Shown here one piece after another: positions 39,301 to 54,300 of a stretch of DNA of 64,000 nucleotides (the first letter of the stretch is position 1; each line of letters opens with the position of its first letter). Under the pieces are notes generated by a model. That model saw only the letters and a program-made list of their open reading frames with translations. It was not told where the DNA came from and made no database searches. Made by a program: the position numbers and the translations under genes. This stretch comes from Owenia fusiformis (taxonomy: Eukaryota > Annelida > Polychaeta > Sabellida > Oweniidae), in assembly GCA_903813345.2 (NCBI GenBank), contig CAIIXF020000007.1, forward strand, positions 4,903,730-4,967,729. The letters are read 5' to 3'.

Positions 39301-42300
39301 ATGGTAAAGCAACACTTACCCCATTAGCTGTACCATCATCGTACCCCAGGCCCGCCTGGAGTCTCGCAATTCTCAATTCACATTGACTTTTTACAAATAC
39401 AAGACTGCTAAGCTGTTGCTTGACGAATGTATCATCCTCGCCTCCTGTGTCCTTTGAGCGCCATCTGGCGATATCCATGTCAAGCTTTTCTCGGACAGCT
39501 TGGAGTTCATCTAAACTGTCTGAGAGTTTTATCGCTAGCACAAATGTATCATTATTAATAGGGGTATCCAGACACTGAAATCGAAAAAGAGATATTTATA
39601 AATGATCTCATGTATACCACTAAGTAAAGGGTCAGATTATAGATATTACCATAAAATATCACTAACAGTAAGTGGTACAGAGAAAAGGTCAAATAAAACT
39701 AAAAACATTGATTGAACGAAACTCAGGAAACTTTGGGTTATGATGGTCCAAAAAGTAGATGTCATTTGGCCAGACATGGCCTTGACTGGAAAAACATATC
39801 CCATAATGCAATTCCCAATAAGCAGACGACAAAGTTATGACTTACCATCCAGATAATAAGCTGGTTGATGTAGTCTGGATCAGACATGAGGTTAATGACG
39901 GGAAGGAACACACCATTGACTAGACATTCACGCACTATGTGTTTGAAAGGTTTGTTGTGGAAGTCCTCAGGAGGCAGAAGTAAATACAGCAAAACATCAC
40001 TTAGTTCTTGGAGATATTCTGCAAGTTCAGACAATGGCATGTTTTGAAATGTAATATATAAAGGATATAAAGTGAAACAACAAGGAATAAAATATATGAG
40101 TACAGGTTTTTGTCAACACTTAAAATTGAATAAAAATGTCAGAAAATCAGCCATATGCCATAATGCTACAGACATTGAAATTCAGCATGATATCCATTTA
40201 AAATGTAATAGCCTATACTTGTGTATAGTAAATGATGATTTCATATATATTTACCATAATGCAAAACACATTTTTAACAAACACTGAAATTCAGGAAAAT
40301 ATTACATTATCCCATAATGCAACTCGAAAAACAGATAAGAAATGATGAGTTCATATCCCATAATGCAACAGAAGAAGCAGACTACACACTTTACCTCTTT
40401 CTTTGAATGGGTCAGTACAAATAGTATCTCTACATAAGTTGTTTTCCATCTCTACCTCAAGATCAAAGAATACTGATGTCAAATCAGGTGGGACTTTACT
40501 CTCTGAAATAATGTGTATAAAATGTGTATTTTCAAATTTAAATAAAGGAAAATACAAGTAAACAACATATTACACAGACTATTTTTATGTTGAAATAAAA
40601 ATCAGTTTATTTCAGTTCTGAACAGTCTAAATTTAATAATTTGAAGGATTTTACTTTATTTTTATCATATTAATCTCTTTATATTTCAAGGATATGTGCT
40701 GATAAGTGTTCTATTCTTACCATCTTTTTTAGCTTCCTTTCGCACTTTTTCTTGCGCTCGTCGGAATAAACGTAAATGTGATGCAAAGTCATCTACTAAA
40801 TTTGTTGTACAATATGGCACCCAGTCAACCTCTTTACATCTGGAAGATAAGCAATCCATGGACCAATCATTAAGACTATCTTATGATACTGCTAAGGGCG
40901 GAACAAGGATAAGGTGAGGCAATCTTAAATAGGTGAGGCAAATTTAAATAGGTGAGGCAAAATAAAATAGGTGAGGCATATAATTTAAATAGGTGAGGGA
41001 AAACTTAAGCCAAAGAGGACATTTTAACAGTCATTGATTCAGACAAAAAGATGTATAAGATATAAAAATATTTTTCTGTTAAATATGCAAATATGTATAA
41101 ATCAGTGGAGCAAAATACAGTAAAACCCGTGTTTATTGAACATTTTTGCCAAGAAAAAAAGCGTTCAGTGATGACAAGTGCTTACGACAGAGAGAGAGTA
41201 GTTTATACAGAAGCCAACAGAGTGTGTACGGAGAAAGGATGTCTACTAGAGACAGGTGTTCCCAAGAGAGGTGTTTAATAAGACAGGTTTTACTGTACAT
41301 TCCAATAAGGAATAAAAAACATTTCAGCTGTGACAAATTCCTTGAGCACGCTTATTATCAATACATGTCCACTTTCAAACCATGATTGCTGTTCATGAGT
41401 TATAGCTAGCTCGCAAGTTGAAATAGATTGCGAGTTTCTAGAGGATAACTCAAGGCAATGTATAGGCAGCTCTGACGAGCTATACTCTTATCTAGTTACG
41501 GACTCGGGAGTTACACCTCTAGTTTTTACCCATTTAACATGATTCTTATACATAATAGGTTCTCAAATGAAATTCTACACGATCATTTAATCTTGATGAT
41601 TCGGAAATACTCTTTTGTTAAAATGACAAATGAGAAAAATAATAATTTCGGATATGAGATATGTCCCTGTAGTATACTTTCAGAAAAGGCTGATTAAAAC
41701 AGATATTAACTTTTCTCAAATTATGCACTTTGTAACATTATTCAGTCCAGTGCATAGTTCCAATAAATGCCTCAAACTTAGGCGATCCACCATTTATGTA
41801 TTTGCTTATTAGGGAAATTTCATTGGGTCCATTCATTCAACTGTATTAGCAATTGGTGACTCCAAGCATCAATCAAAGTGGGTGCAGCATTCATTCAAGA
41901 TTTTAAGAACAGGCTTGCACCCTCTTGTCAACTCACTTGCGCCATCTTGAAAATGAAAAGAATCACGAAAAATTGCAGGTTATGTTAAATAACAATATTT
42001 CTCACCTTTCAGAAAATGCTATAACGACTTTTTGTAAAGTGAGTCGCATGTCATACCGGAACTTCCCATCATCGCTGATTTTTTTATACCATATATGAAT
42101 ATAGTCCCGATATGTGAAATCTAAAATCTGAAAAGTGAAGAAGAAAAACATTATATATGAATAATTCATTAAAATTCATATTAGATTAGCACAGTAAGTT
42201 ATTCATATACTAGTGGTGGTAATAAAGTTCTCATAATAAAACGATATAAGAGATAATTTGAGAACCTTATGAGCACCCCTTGTATAATATACAGGATTTC

Positions 42301-45300
42301 CTGCTACTTATGTGATGATAACTTTTGGATAATTCATATTACAGATTTCCTTTTCACCACAGAGGAACTCTTCAAACCGATTGTGAAAATGGATCTGTTT
42401 CAGTTACAAAGCAGTGCAGGCTCGGATTTACAATTTTCCATGATTTCACGAGATGAAGGCACTGGCAAATTCTTTACAACCATTATTTGGCACAAATGTG
42501 TATTTGCACAATTTGATTAAACAGTACCGTTTACATAACAAAAGTGTTTTGATTATTCTGGCATCTTGTGAACAATTCCTTCACAAATGCTTAGATTTTC
42601 TGAAAGATATGATGCTGACAATGAATTATGGAATAAGGAAACACTTGAAAATCAATGTCAATGTTAAATAAAGCGAGGGAAATCTGTTTTTGGCTATAAA
42701 TACACGAACTGTTCCTTCTGACCATACCTATTCCATGCTATTTCTTTCTAAAATTTGAATGAACTACCTCATTTTCTTGTATTTCTTTATAATTTAGAGT
42801 ATTAACTACATGCCTCTTTACTTTATTCTTAACTGATTTTACTCTTTATCTTCTATTTTTAGATTTTAAAACGTGACCGTATGATATTTTTCTCACAGGA
42901 ATGAACAATGCACTAACTCTGACAATCAATATTACCTCAATTATACCCACACACATTTATAGAATACATAGTACTCTGTGATGAAGATCGGGTACTTATA
43001 TATAATTCTCAAGATTTGAGCAGTTTTCTAAATCACTGGAGTAAAAAGTAGAAATGAATCTTAAAAACTAAAATGGAATATTAGTATTAAGTTACAAATA
43101 TATTTAACATCACATTAAAATTCGAGGAATTGTGAAAATGTTGGAATTGGGTTTTACTTCATGCACAGGGTAAATGGTCTTATCTTGTGCCACAAGTAGA
43201 GAGAGGTTATGTACTTCAAGGTGTATCTGACCCTCTCCACAGAAAAGCTGACATTCTAATATCAATCTTTAAATTCTCTGTGATATGTACTTACACAATT
43301 ATATTTTAACAGATACATAAGGGTTATGTACTGGGAGGTTTTGGATATGGGGTTTATCCAGAGGGAGATATGCATATCTACCTAAGGGACCATAGGGACC
43401 GAAGGTAGATGTGCATATCTCACAAGGGATGAACCCAATATCCAAACCGACCGTACATAACTGCTTTATCCTTTACCAAGTAGAGTTTTCAGGGGCATGT
43501 GGCCATTTCAATAGTACAAGGCATAAAAATAAACAAATCATTCATATGCAAAGTCATTTTATTGCATTACCGGAAGCGGAAGATATGCACCGGAAGCGGG
43601 AAGATATGCACCGAAGCGGGAGATATGGCGGGAGATATGGAGGTTCTGAATTTGGAAACCTCAAAATCAGGATACGGGATATATCTTACCAACTTATCTC
43701 CCTAAAACTATACTTGGCATAGGATAAGTGATGTTACGTCCCAGTGATATGTACAGAATACGTTATCATGAGAAATCAAGTCAAACATTTTAATGGGTTT
43801 GCAAACAACCCAAAAAGTCTCTTATAATGACAATTCATGCTCTGATTTTACACCCTTGAGACTGTCTAATCTCCATTCTCTATAATCAAGTCTTACAAAT
43901 GAAACATGGTACAAGATGAGATACAATTCAATGAATTACCCATTCCGCCTACTTCATTAACCAATTCATTTGTTAAGCTTTATATATCTAGTTTCTCGTA
44001 TCTAATCTAATGTTACATACAATAACAAATAATACAGTTGTCTATTATAAAATGTACTTTAGTGTATTGATCATGAGACATCTTATAACATCATAACATA
44101 ATAGCCATGTTTTGAAATGGAAAATAAGGCATACACCTGACAAAATGTCACAACTTGGCTGGACATAGTATGAGTTACAAGTCTACCTGGCTTCTTCTCT
44201 GTTTTATAAAATATGTTGCCATGGTAACATATATTCCTGCGAAGACTCATAATATGTCTAAAGGTGCTCATGGCTAAAGGTGTATTTGAAGTGTTCTGAT
44301 GTAATTGCAAATTAGAAAAATGTAAAAATTTGTTACAGACACCGAAATCCAAGTTCACAAAAAATTGAAATGAAATAAATGAACTTTTTTCTCAACAGGT
44401 ATCTTTCCAACACTTGAATCACATAGAGAAGCCAGAAATTGAGTTTATTAATTAAAATTCTAGAGAGAGAAAACATAGGAACAGACATAAACAGACATAT
44501 GAAACAGTATAACATGGTAAATACTAGCCTTCTAGTAATTACCTTCAGACAGAAATGTGGCTTTGGGAATGACTAAATCCAGATATTGAAAATGAATGAA
44601 TAAATAAATATTCTTCAAATATCTGAAGTTAAACATTCATGGAAAAGCTATGCTAAAATCCTTCTAAAAAAGCATTTCTATTCCTAATTTAGACAAATTA
44701 AGTTGCACCATATAAAAACTATAAATACAATATACAGTAAAAACCTTTGGTACCTCTAAAAAGTGTTCAATTTGGGAGGTGTTCTACTTATAGAGGTTCA
44801 TTTAACAAAAAGTCGGTTTGTCTTGGGATTCTGAAAAGTGTTCCACTAAGAGAGGAATTCCATTTCTAAAGGTGTTCCACTTTACAGGTTTTAGTGTGCT
44901 TGGATCTCAATGTAAAAATATAAAATGAATATATAGTGGTACCTCTTGTAATACTTCATCTATTGCACTTGCCCCTGTCATACGTTTGTCCGTTCTGTAA
45001 TGCCGCTGTATATGGGTCACATCATCGATAATCTGCAAAGAAATTAACATGCAATCGGTCAATTCAGAAAGTCTCTACATTTGTTAGCCCAAGAGCTAAC
45101 CCGCTGAGGAAAGGGGCCTAGTACTATGGCTATGAAGCTCTAATTTGAAGAGGTGTTTTAAAGGGGTGTTCAAGGACAGGTGTCACAGTAGAGCCTCAGG
45201 AAGACTGAACTGAAGTTGATGAAACCGTAGCTCAATAAATGAGTATATTGGTTGAAGACAAAAGAACATGTATTCAGAATGAACTATACAAACCATTAGA

Positions 45301-48300
45301 ACCTATTCTTTAATATTCAAGAACTGTTTTCGCAACGAAGAAAAGTAGAGTGAAAAATGGCTGATCGTTTTTTCATCATCCATCTTTGATTCCATCTCAT
45401 TGTGTTTGCCAGGATCTTTCATTATGGCTGGAATCTTAAGGGAATGTAGATTTTTCCAAATAAAGCGCAGAGATGGTCATGTTTTCAAATGTAGAATAGA
45501 GTGTTAAAGTGAGGATGCAGCAAAAAAACAAAATAAAGAAAAACATGAATAACACTCGAAATTGTGCAGGAATCCCTGAAAATCAGGTTCAACTCTAAGA
45601 GAAAATTGGTGTAAAATATGCCAGTAGACAGATATTTTACATATTCGTACAAGGGTAAATAACACAGAGACAATTAACCTTTCTTGTAGACATTAATCCA
45701 TATTAGGTGAGTGAACCTCTGACTGGACAAACAGGTCATATTTTAGAGATGAGAAACAGTGGGAAAGTGAGGATTAAACAAGGTGTAGGCAAGAAATATG
45801 ATAAACAGCAAGAAAGCATCAATATCAAATTGTGACAAAATATATAAACAACGAAAGAAAAACATTGCCCAAACAGATATCAAAACCATAATAAATCGTT
45901 AAGACAGAGATAGCAAAATAAACAATAAACACAAATTCTTGGTAAACGTGTGATAATATTTATAAGGGAAGATTAATAGAAAACTTGGGTATATTGGTAT
46001 TCACAGTAGAGTTTCCAATCTATTTCTTAAATTGATATAGAATGGTGGTAGGTAATGAAGAACCTTTAGCCTGCCTTGTACATGGACAAGTATTGACCTT
46101 TGTAGGTTTGGATATATGAAAATGAAAGTGGCCAAATCAAAAATAGAAATTTTCATTTAAACATTTGAAGATGTGCCATATTCTAATTGTCACCTGAATA
46201 AGTATTGTTCTCTGTGATCTGATTGGTTCACAGTTGGTTGCTACACCCCATGCAGACAGATCCCCTAAAATTACATTCTTATGATGCGAGAGTCGGCATT
46301 CAACAGGAAACTAGAAACATTTTGTCACCCATGTAGCAAATTATTTTTTCACTGGTGAATAAATTCTGAATGGCAGTCACATAAGGTTTTACCAGTATGA
46401 GAATAGCATGAAATTTTGATATTTCAAAGTAACTCGTTGATAAGGCGAGGGCGTTTGATTGAAATTACTATGTAAAAATAAAACCGGAACAAAATATTAA
46501 TAGATTTCTTTGAAAAAGTAAATGCATCATATGAATATAATTTAAGGCGATCTGTCTGCATGGGGTGTTGCTATGATACCTCAATCTTTCATTTATTTAC
46601 AACGATATTATTTAGCATGATATTCTTGGATCAAGTCTCTATAGAATGAACCTATGTTCAAATAATATTGGTTCATCTATGGATCTTGGGTAATCTTTCC
46701 CTCTTTTCGAAATGCTTACTTTTCCTGGGCCTACTTTAGTCTTTGGAACTCTACTTGGTTTATTCATTAGTGTTGTTTCAGATCTGCTCTTCCCATAGTA
46801 GTATATTATACTGGCACCCCTGCAAATATATAATGTAAATATGTATTCTTCCCATAGTAGTATATTATACTGGCACCCCTGCAAATATATAATGTAAATA
46901 TGTAGTCTTCCCATAGTAATATATTATACTGGCACCCCTGCAAATATATAATATAAATATGTAGTCTTCCAATAGTAATATATTATACTGGCACCCCTGC
47001 AAATATATAATGTAAATATGTATTCTTCCCATAGTAGTATATTATACTGGCACCCCTGCAAATATATAATGTAAATATGTATTCTTCCCATAGTAATATA
47101 TTATACTGGCACCCCTGCAAATATATAATTAAAATATGTAGTCTTCCCATAGTAATATATTATACTGGCACCCCTGCAAATATATAATGTAAATATGTAG
47201 TCTTCTCATAGTAATATATTATACTGGCACCCCTGCAAATATATAATGTAAATACATGTATGTAGTCTTCCCATAGTAATATATTATACTGGCACCCCTG
47301 CAAATATATAATGTAAATATGTAGTCTTCCCATAGTAATATATTATACTGGCACCCCTGCAAATATATAATGTAAATATGTAGACTTCCCATAGTAATAT
47401 ATTATAATGGCACCCCTGCAAATATATAATGTAAATATGTAGTCTTCCAATAGTAATATATTATACTGGCACCCCTGCAAATATATAATGTAAATATGTA
47501 GTCTTCCCATAGTAATATATTATACTGGCACCCCTGCAAATATATAATGTAAATATGTAGACTTCCCATAGTAATATATTATAATGGCACCCCTGCAAAT
47601 ATATAATGTAAATATGTAGTCTTCCAATAGTAATATATTATACTGGCACCCCTGCAAATAATATAATGTAAATATGTAGTCTTCCAATAGTAATATATTA
47701 TACTGGCACCCCTGCAAATATATAATGTAAATATATAGTCTTCCAATAGTAATATATTATACTGGCACCCCTGCAAATATATAATGTAAATATGTAGTCT
47801 TCCCATAGTAATATATTATACTGGCACCCCTGCAAATATATAATGTAAATATATAGTCTTCCCATATATTATACTGGCACCCCTGCAAATATATAATGTA
47901 AATATGTAGTCTTCCCATAGTAATATATTATACTGGCACCCCTGCAAATATAAAATGTAAATATGTAGTCTTCCCATAGTAATATATTATACTGGCACCC
48001 CTGCAAATATATAATGTAAATATGTAGTCTTCCCATAGTAATATATTATACTGGCACCCCTGCAAATATATAATGTAAATATGTAGTCTTCCCAAAAGTA
48101 ATATATTATAATGGCACCACTGCAAATATATAATGTAAATATGTAGTCTTCCCATAGTAATATATTATAATGGCACCCCTGCAAATATATAATGTAAATA
48201 TGTAGTCTTCCCATAGTAATATATTATACTGGCACCCCTGCAAATATATAATAATGCTATACAACGATTAACCATTTAATATCCCAAAATGATGATGTAA

Positions 48301-51300
48301 AATCAAAAAGTACATAAATATGACATTCCATGAACAGCACAATTTTCAAACCAAAAGAATCATCAATACATGCGTCATAATGGCGCAACAAGGTCCAAAT
48401 CCATTCTCTAACTCTTAAATAAATGCATTCCCATTGAGGTACAAGTAGATTTGAGGTAAAATTACAAAAGAGCAATAATCACAAAACAAGGTTATATGAC
48501 CATGCAATTATTTTCATACTAGATTGATGGGATCAAGCAATTCATTTACTCTATAATAGCAGTTACGTCCTATTCGAATGCAGATAAATTGCTGAGGATT
48601 TCCTGACCATATTGCAAATGTACAAAATATCCCGAATTGGAATTTCTAGTTGCTAGACTTTTTACTCAGTCATTCTATAAACTGTTAATATTTTTTTCAT
48701 TTTTGTACAATCAAGGTAGTTAACTTCAAACCTGTTTTTTCTATTCCTTGTTTTTTCCCTTACAACTTTATATTTTAAAGCATGACCATCAAAACAATTT
48801 AGTCACAAGAATATAACACTGACAATGATAAACATTGATGGGACTACCAATCTTAGATGATACCTTTGTAAAAATTTCCAAACGCAATCCCCTCTGACCA
48901 ACAACAGAGGCCCATTTCCATAAGCAATTTCAAAGGACAATGATTATGAGATTATTACACAGCACAAAGTTCTTTTGATTTCATAACTCTATTGTTCTTT
49001 TACTATAACATCTTATCTAGATTACAAAAAATAGTGGACATTCTTAGAGAAGTATGCTACTTTACATGAATTCACTCCAAATAAACTGATATTAAACATG
49101 TAAAAGCAGAAATTAAAGTTTGGGGAATATTGGTATACTAAATGATAAAATGAGGTCAATGTATCCTAGTATTTCTCATTTATTTCACATTCTCTTTTAT
49201 GTTGATATTGTTGATGTTTTAAATGTTAAGGATGTTGACCCTTGGCAGCATCCTCACCCATTAAGATATTACATATGACTGAAGGAATATACTGCTTTAA
49301 CAGTCTGCCTTGTCTGCCGAATGTACAAAAAAAGAAAAACAATGAACATATAAAACATCAATAAACTTGAAAAAATGAAAATTTCGGTGGCCAATTTATT
49401 CAACCTAAGAATTCATAACCTGGTGTTATTCATAACACATTCTCATAAAATAAAAAGTATTATCATTCCATTTAACAATATTTAATCATGGTAACTTGCT
49501 TTAGGTTAGATATAAATGCTCTTTGTCACATACACCCAAACTGCTTCTATTCAAATTGTCATATATTTTATAGTTGATAACTTTAGCCATTCACAAAAAA
49601 ACTTCTATTCACTTAAATGTAGAGTATAGCGTGAACTATGAATATAAACCACTTCAGAATAGGGTTTACTTTATAAGATTTCTTACATTTAAGTAATCTT
49701 GTATCACATCCAATTATACCCCCTCCAATAATCTCCCCCCCCCCCCTTTTCATCACACTCTAAATTTCGCGATCTTTTTCTCCCTCTCTTTCTCCCTCAC
49801 TCTCTCTCGCTCTATCTCCCCTACCCTCACTATCTCACCCCCTTTCCCTCACACACTCATTCAAACAAAGGGTCTTAGTTAGAGTAACAGACTGCAGGGC
49901 AGGAGGGGACGAACAAAATACTTAATGCAAGTCTAGCTTTAGCCAATATGACACATATTTCTAGAGTGTGGGAATCACTGTGAGAAAACATTGTTAATCG
50001 CAATCCTACATTCTCTTATACAACATCAGAACATGTAAAACATAAGTTAACAACAATAATATATGTCAATCTTAAATATTATCTCTGCCACAGAACTCAT
50101 TGACCTAGCATAACAGACAGTATATGATAAAAATACATTGTTCTATGAATACAACCAAATGTATAATCTATCAAGGCTTAAACTAGACTATCAAGCTAAA
50201 CATGTACAAATGTCCTTCATTCTCTTGTTAGAAGGTATTACTGTAGATTTAACAGTTATCATAAACCTTTTGTATGCTATCAAAATAAAAATATGCTATC
50301 AGTGGTTAACATTATGACAAAAATAAATAATAAGGCATTAATAATTGCAAAATGTCACCACCTGCAATTTGTTACAAATGCTGACCATCAACTATGAAAC
50401 CACAACTGCCGATCACTGTCTACAAAAATATAACTAGAAACTAGAAAAACAGCAACTCCATGGATTAGCAAATCCAACCGAATAAAACTTGTTTTGATAA
50501 ATAGCGGCCATATAAAATTTGAGCCAAATCCATCTACTGGTATTTGAGTTATCAAAGATTATGTTTTTCTGAAACATGGTTGCCATTTTGAAATTCAGCT
50601 GTCATCTTTAAATTTCTTCTTGAGCAGAGCTCCTATGTCCCTAAGCATCAGTATATAAAATTTAATCCACATCTGTCAACTGGTACTTGAGTTATCAAGG
50701 ATTACATGTTTACTGAAAAATGGTGGAGATTTCAATAAAGAGCAGCCATCTTTAAATTTTCTTCTAAAGCAGTGCTCATTTATCTCTAGCCACAGTATAT
50801 AAAATTTGAAGTAAATCCGTCTACTGGTATTTGAGTTATCAAATATTACCTTTTTTATGAAAGATGGCAGCTATTTTGAAATTCAGCTTACGCCTTTGAA
50901 ATTTCTTCTGAAGCAGATTTCATTTGTTCCTAGACATCAGTATAAAAATTGGAACCAAATCCATCTACTGGTTTATCAATGATTATGTTTTACGAAAAAT
51001 GGTGGCCATTTTAAAATTCAGAGGCCATCCTTAAAATGTCTTCTTGAGCAGAACTTCTTTGTCTCTAGGCATCAGCATATAGAATTTGAACCAGATCTGG
51101 CAACTGGGATTTGAGTTATCAAGGGTTACATTCTTTTACGAAAAATGGTGGCCATTTTGAAATTTAGCTGCCATCTTGAAAATCCCTTCTCCTATGTCCC
51201 TAGGCATCAGCATGTAAAATTTGAACCAAATCCATTCAATGGAATTGGGAGTTATCAAAGATGTTTTTTAAGAAAAATGGTGGCCATTTTGAAATAAAGC

Positions 51301-54300
51301 GGCCATCTTGAAAATGTCTTCTTGAGCAAGGCTCTTTTGTACACAGGCAACACCATATAAAATTTGAACCAAATCCGTCCACAAGTATTTGATTTATAAA
51401 GGATTATATTTTTCTAATGAAAATTCCTTCTCGAGGTCCTACCCCATAAGGGCATAAGCCTATAAAATTTGAATCAAATCCGTTGACTGGTATTTGAGTT
51501 ATTGCAGGGACAGACAGAAGAACGGACGGACAGCTTTCCTATATCCCCATTGAACTTTGTTCAGTGGGATAACAATATGTCACCACTTATGGTGGTGACA
51601 TAAAACTAAAAAAATAACACGCAATACTGTTTTGACACTGATCTAAGAAAATCTGATACACTATAATTGGTAGAGTTCATAAGCCAGATATCTAACATGG
51701 ATAAGCACTCTTAGTTTTGCGAATTCAATATGTTCCATCACCGCACTATAATATATACTTCCTCGAACTGACACTCATACTCTGATGCTCTACACTATAA
51801 TTAAAACCAGCTTAATATAACAAAGGATACTTGATGTAATGAGTAGATTATCCTTGAGAATTACAATTATATAATATTATTGCATGTGGGTATGAAAAGC
51901 AATGCAAGAGCAAACTCTGCTTGTCCATATTCATCAAATAACATAATTAATTTTTAAGAATAGCTTGGCTCTACCTCATTTTTAATGAAAATACTTTGTT
52001 CTTATTTCTAGGAATAGTACATTTGTATGTAAGTTATACAATTCAATCTATTTTATATGTCATTACTACCAACCAATTACTGATAGTCATTACCTAAATA
52101 TTGATTTAATGACTTTCTTCTTCAAAAAATCAATGATGTAAAAAAACATGATGGCCCTTGACCCCCATGTCTAAATGAAAAATATAATTACATCATTGAC
52201 ATGATTATTCAGATATTCAATTCTACAATTATAACTCCTTCACATTTCCCGTGTGATCCCGATCAGTAAGAAACATCACCTATGTCATTGAATATCTATA
52301 TATAACAGAAAGATTTTTTGATTATCAATCAAATAAGAAGAACAAAACAGAAGGCACATGATGAATAATATTTTCGAAAAAAAACTTCATTTACCTTTAT
52401 CGGTCTATTTAAATGAATGTTGAACAAACAAGAAACCATGAGGTATAATGCTTTACCATTCCTGAAGCAGAACATATGAATATGAGTAATTTAGACAGTG
52501 ACATTGAAGTTGTGAGCTACAATGTCAATATTTTGATGATGCTAATTTGGAAATCCTTGGTTGTGAAATGAAGGATGCATAGGGCATATGCTGCTGTCAG
52601 GAGTGGTATGTGCAATTGAAAGGGAAGCTAGACTCATTTATGCTTTTATTGTAAATATTTTCTGTTTTGATTTGAAGAGAAATTAATTTTAAACAGAATG
52701 TAAAAGTGTCATCAAGTAAAATAAATACCTAAAGATGATAACATCTTTTGTAATCACAGGGTGAAAAAAATTCAGAACTTTTACGTCACGAAAGATACAG
52801 AAAAGGTCCAGAAACTGATCATGGTAGAGTTATACCCAAAAGTTAGTGGCTGCACTATCTTATACTTTTGTTTTTATAAAGATAATTGAGTGTTACCTGC
52901 CTTTGTTCTATACCCAAGTGATATCACAACACCCTTATTTTGTAATTTGTAGGTCAATTGGGAGGATTTTTCTTTTCTGGGACATGTTGCTGGTGTCCTT
53001 TTCTTACACAGAAGAGGCATAAAGTCATGTGAGAGATTATGTGTTATAACTCTTCACTTAAAGCAAGTTATTATAGCATCAATCATTCGTTTATAGAACA
53101 ATAGATACAAAAATTCTAATGGAATTTGTTTTGATGACCTGCTAGGTTATTAAACATACCATTTAGTCAAATATGGCCTTAAAAATCTTTCGCAATTAGT
53201 ATCAGAGAGGAAATTTGATTTAATGGTACAACAGCGAAGATTTGCAAGACAAGTAAGCTCAGAAAAGTAACCCATAGGCAACATGAACATTCCTTCGTCA
53301 TATCTACATATAAAACATTGACACAAAGGTAAATATTATTTAAAATGATCTAGTTTATTCAGATGCTATACAATTCAGTTTATACATATAAACAAACAAA
53401 TTCACTGTTTAATAGTGGTTGTTGTATTGGTTGTATCCAGTATATCCGTAAGATGGGGCTTGGTATCCGTAAGATGGGGCCTGGTATCCGTAAGATGGAG
53501 TCTCGTATGCTGGCTCAGCGTGGTAGACTGGCTCAGGGGCCTTGTACTCTGGCTCAGGGGCTTTGTACTCTGGCTCAGGGGCTTTGTATACTGGGGCACT
53601 GTAGGCAGCCTTGCTGCATACCTTGGTGGAATCATCAAAAGCAGTTCCTGAAGAAAACAATTTTTGTCATTTATTCTAGCTATAAAAACGTATTTACCTA
53701 CTTATATACAGAATACCTGGTCTAAACTATAGATTTTTAGTTCTTAGTGAAGGTAGTGAGAATATATAAATTCCTTTGTCGGAATATTACATTATGTTGT
53801 TAAGGTTGTTTATTGTATTTTAGAGCAGCTTACCATATGGGCACTTCATGAAGAAAGGCTTGCAGCAGATACAGGCTTTGCCATATTTGTAGTCACATCC
53901 GCACTGGATGAAACCATTCTTGTTGTATTTGTCAGCGAAAAGACCACTTGGGTTGTTGTAGCATTTGCCGTCACAGGGATCTAAAATTGCAAGTGTCCAA
54001 ATCAGAAAAACTGTAAAAACTTAAACAATATCGTTAATATCTACATCAGAAGGCTGAAGGTCAAAACAAAAATTACAATATCCTTGTATCACCATGGATT
54101 TCAATTGCTTCTACATATTCTAAAAAAAACAAACAATTTTTTTGTGATGGATGAGATGTGCAAACATACATATACCAACTGCTGAACACATTTAAAGATA
54201 TGTCTACTAACTTGGGTAAGAGGAATAGTAAGATGGCTTGTATCCACAGACTCCATAGTCTCCAAGCTGTTTGCTGTTGCAGAGATCTCCCTTGCAGAAA

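Noticed and set aside
46639-48214. Long reverse-strand ORFs (MGRLHIYIIYLQGCQYN... type) across the 59-bp array
   Set aside because: They arise because the period is 59, so three frames are cycled through repeat units. Only the final segment coding GASIIYYYGKSRSE belongs to a real exon (SNX13 exon 2).
53402-53725. Overlapping ORFs in other frames of the nested gene's last exon
   Set aside because: They are by-products of the KAPEPEY/APSYGYQ coding repeats; the correct frame continues the Ly6 and chitin-binding exons in phase.
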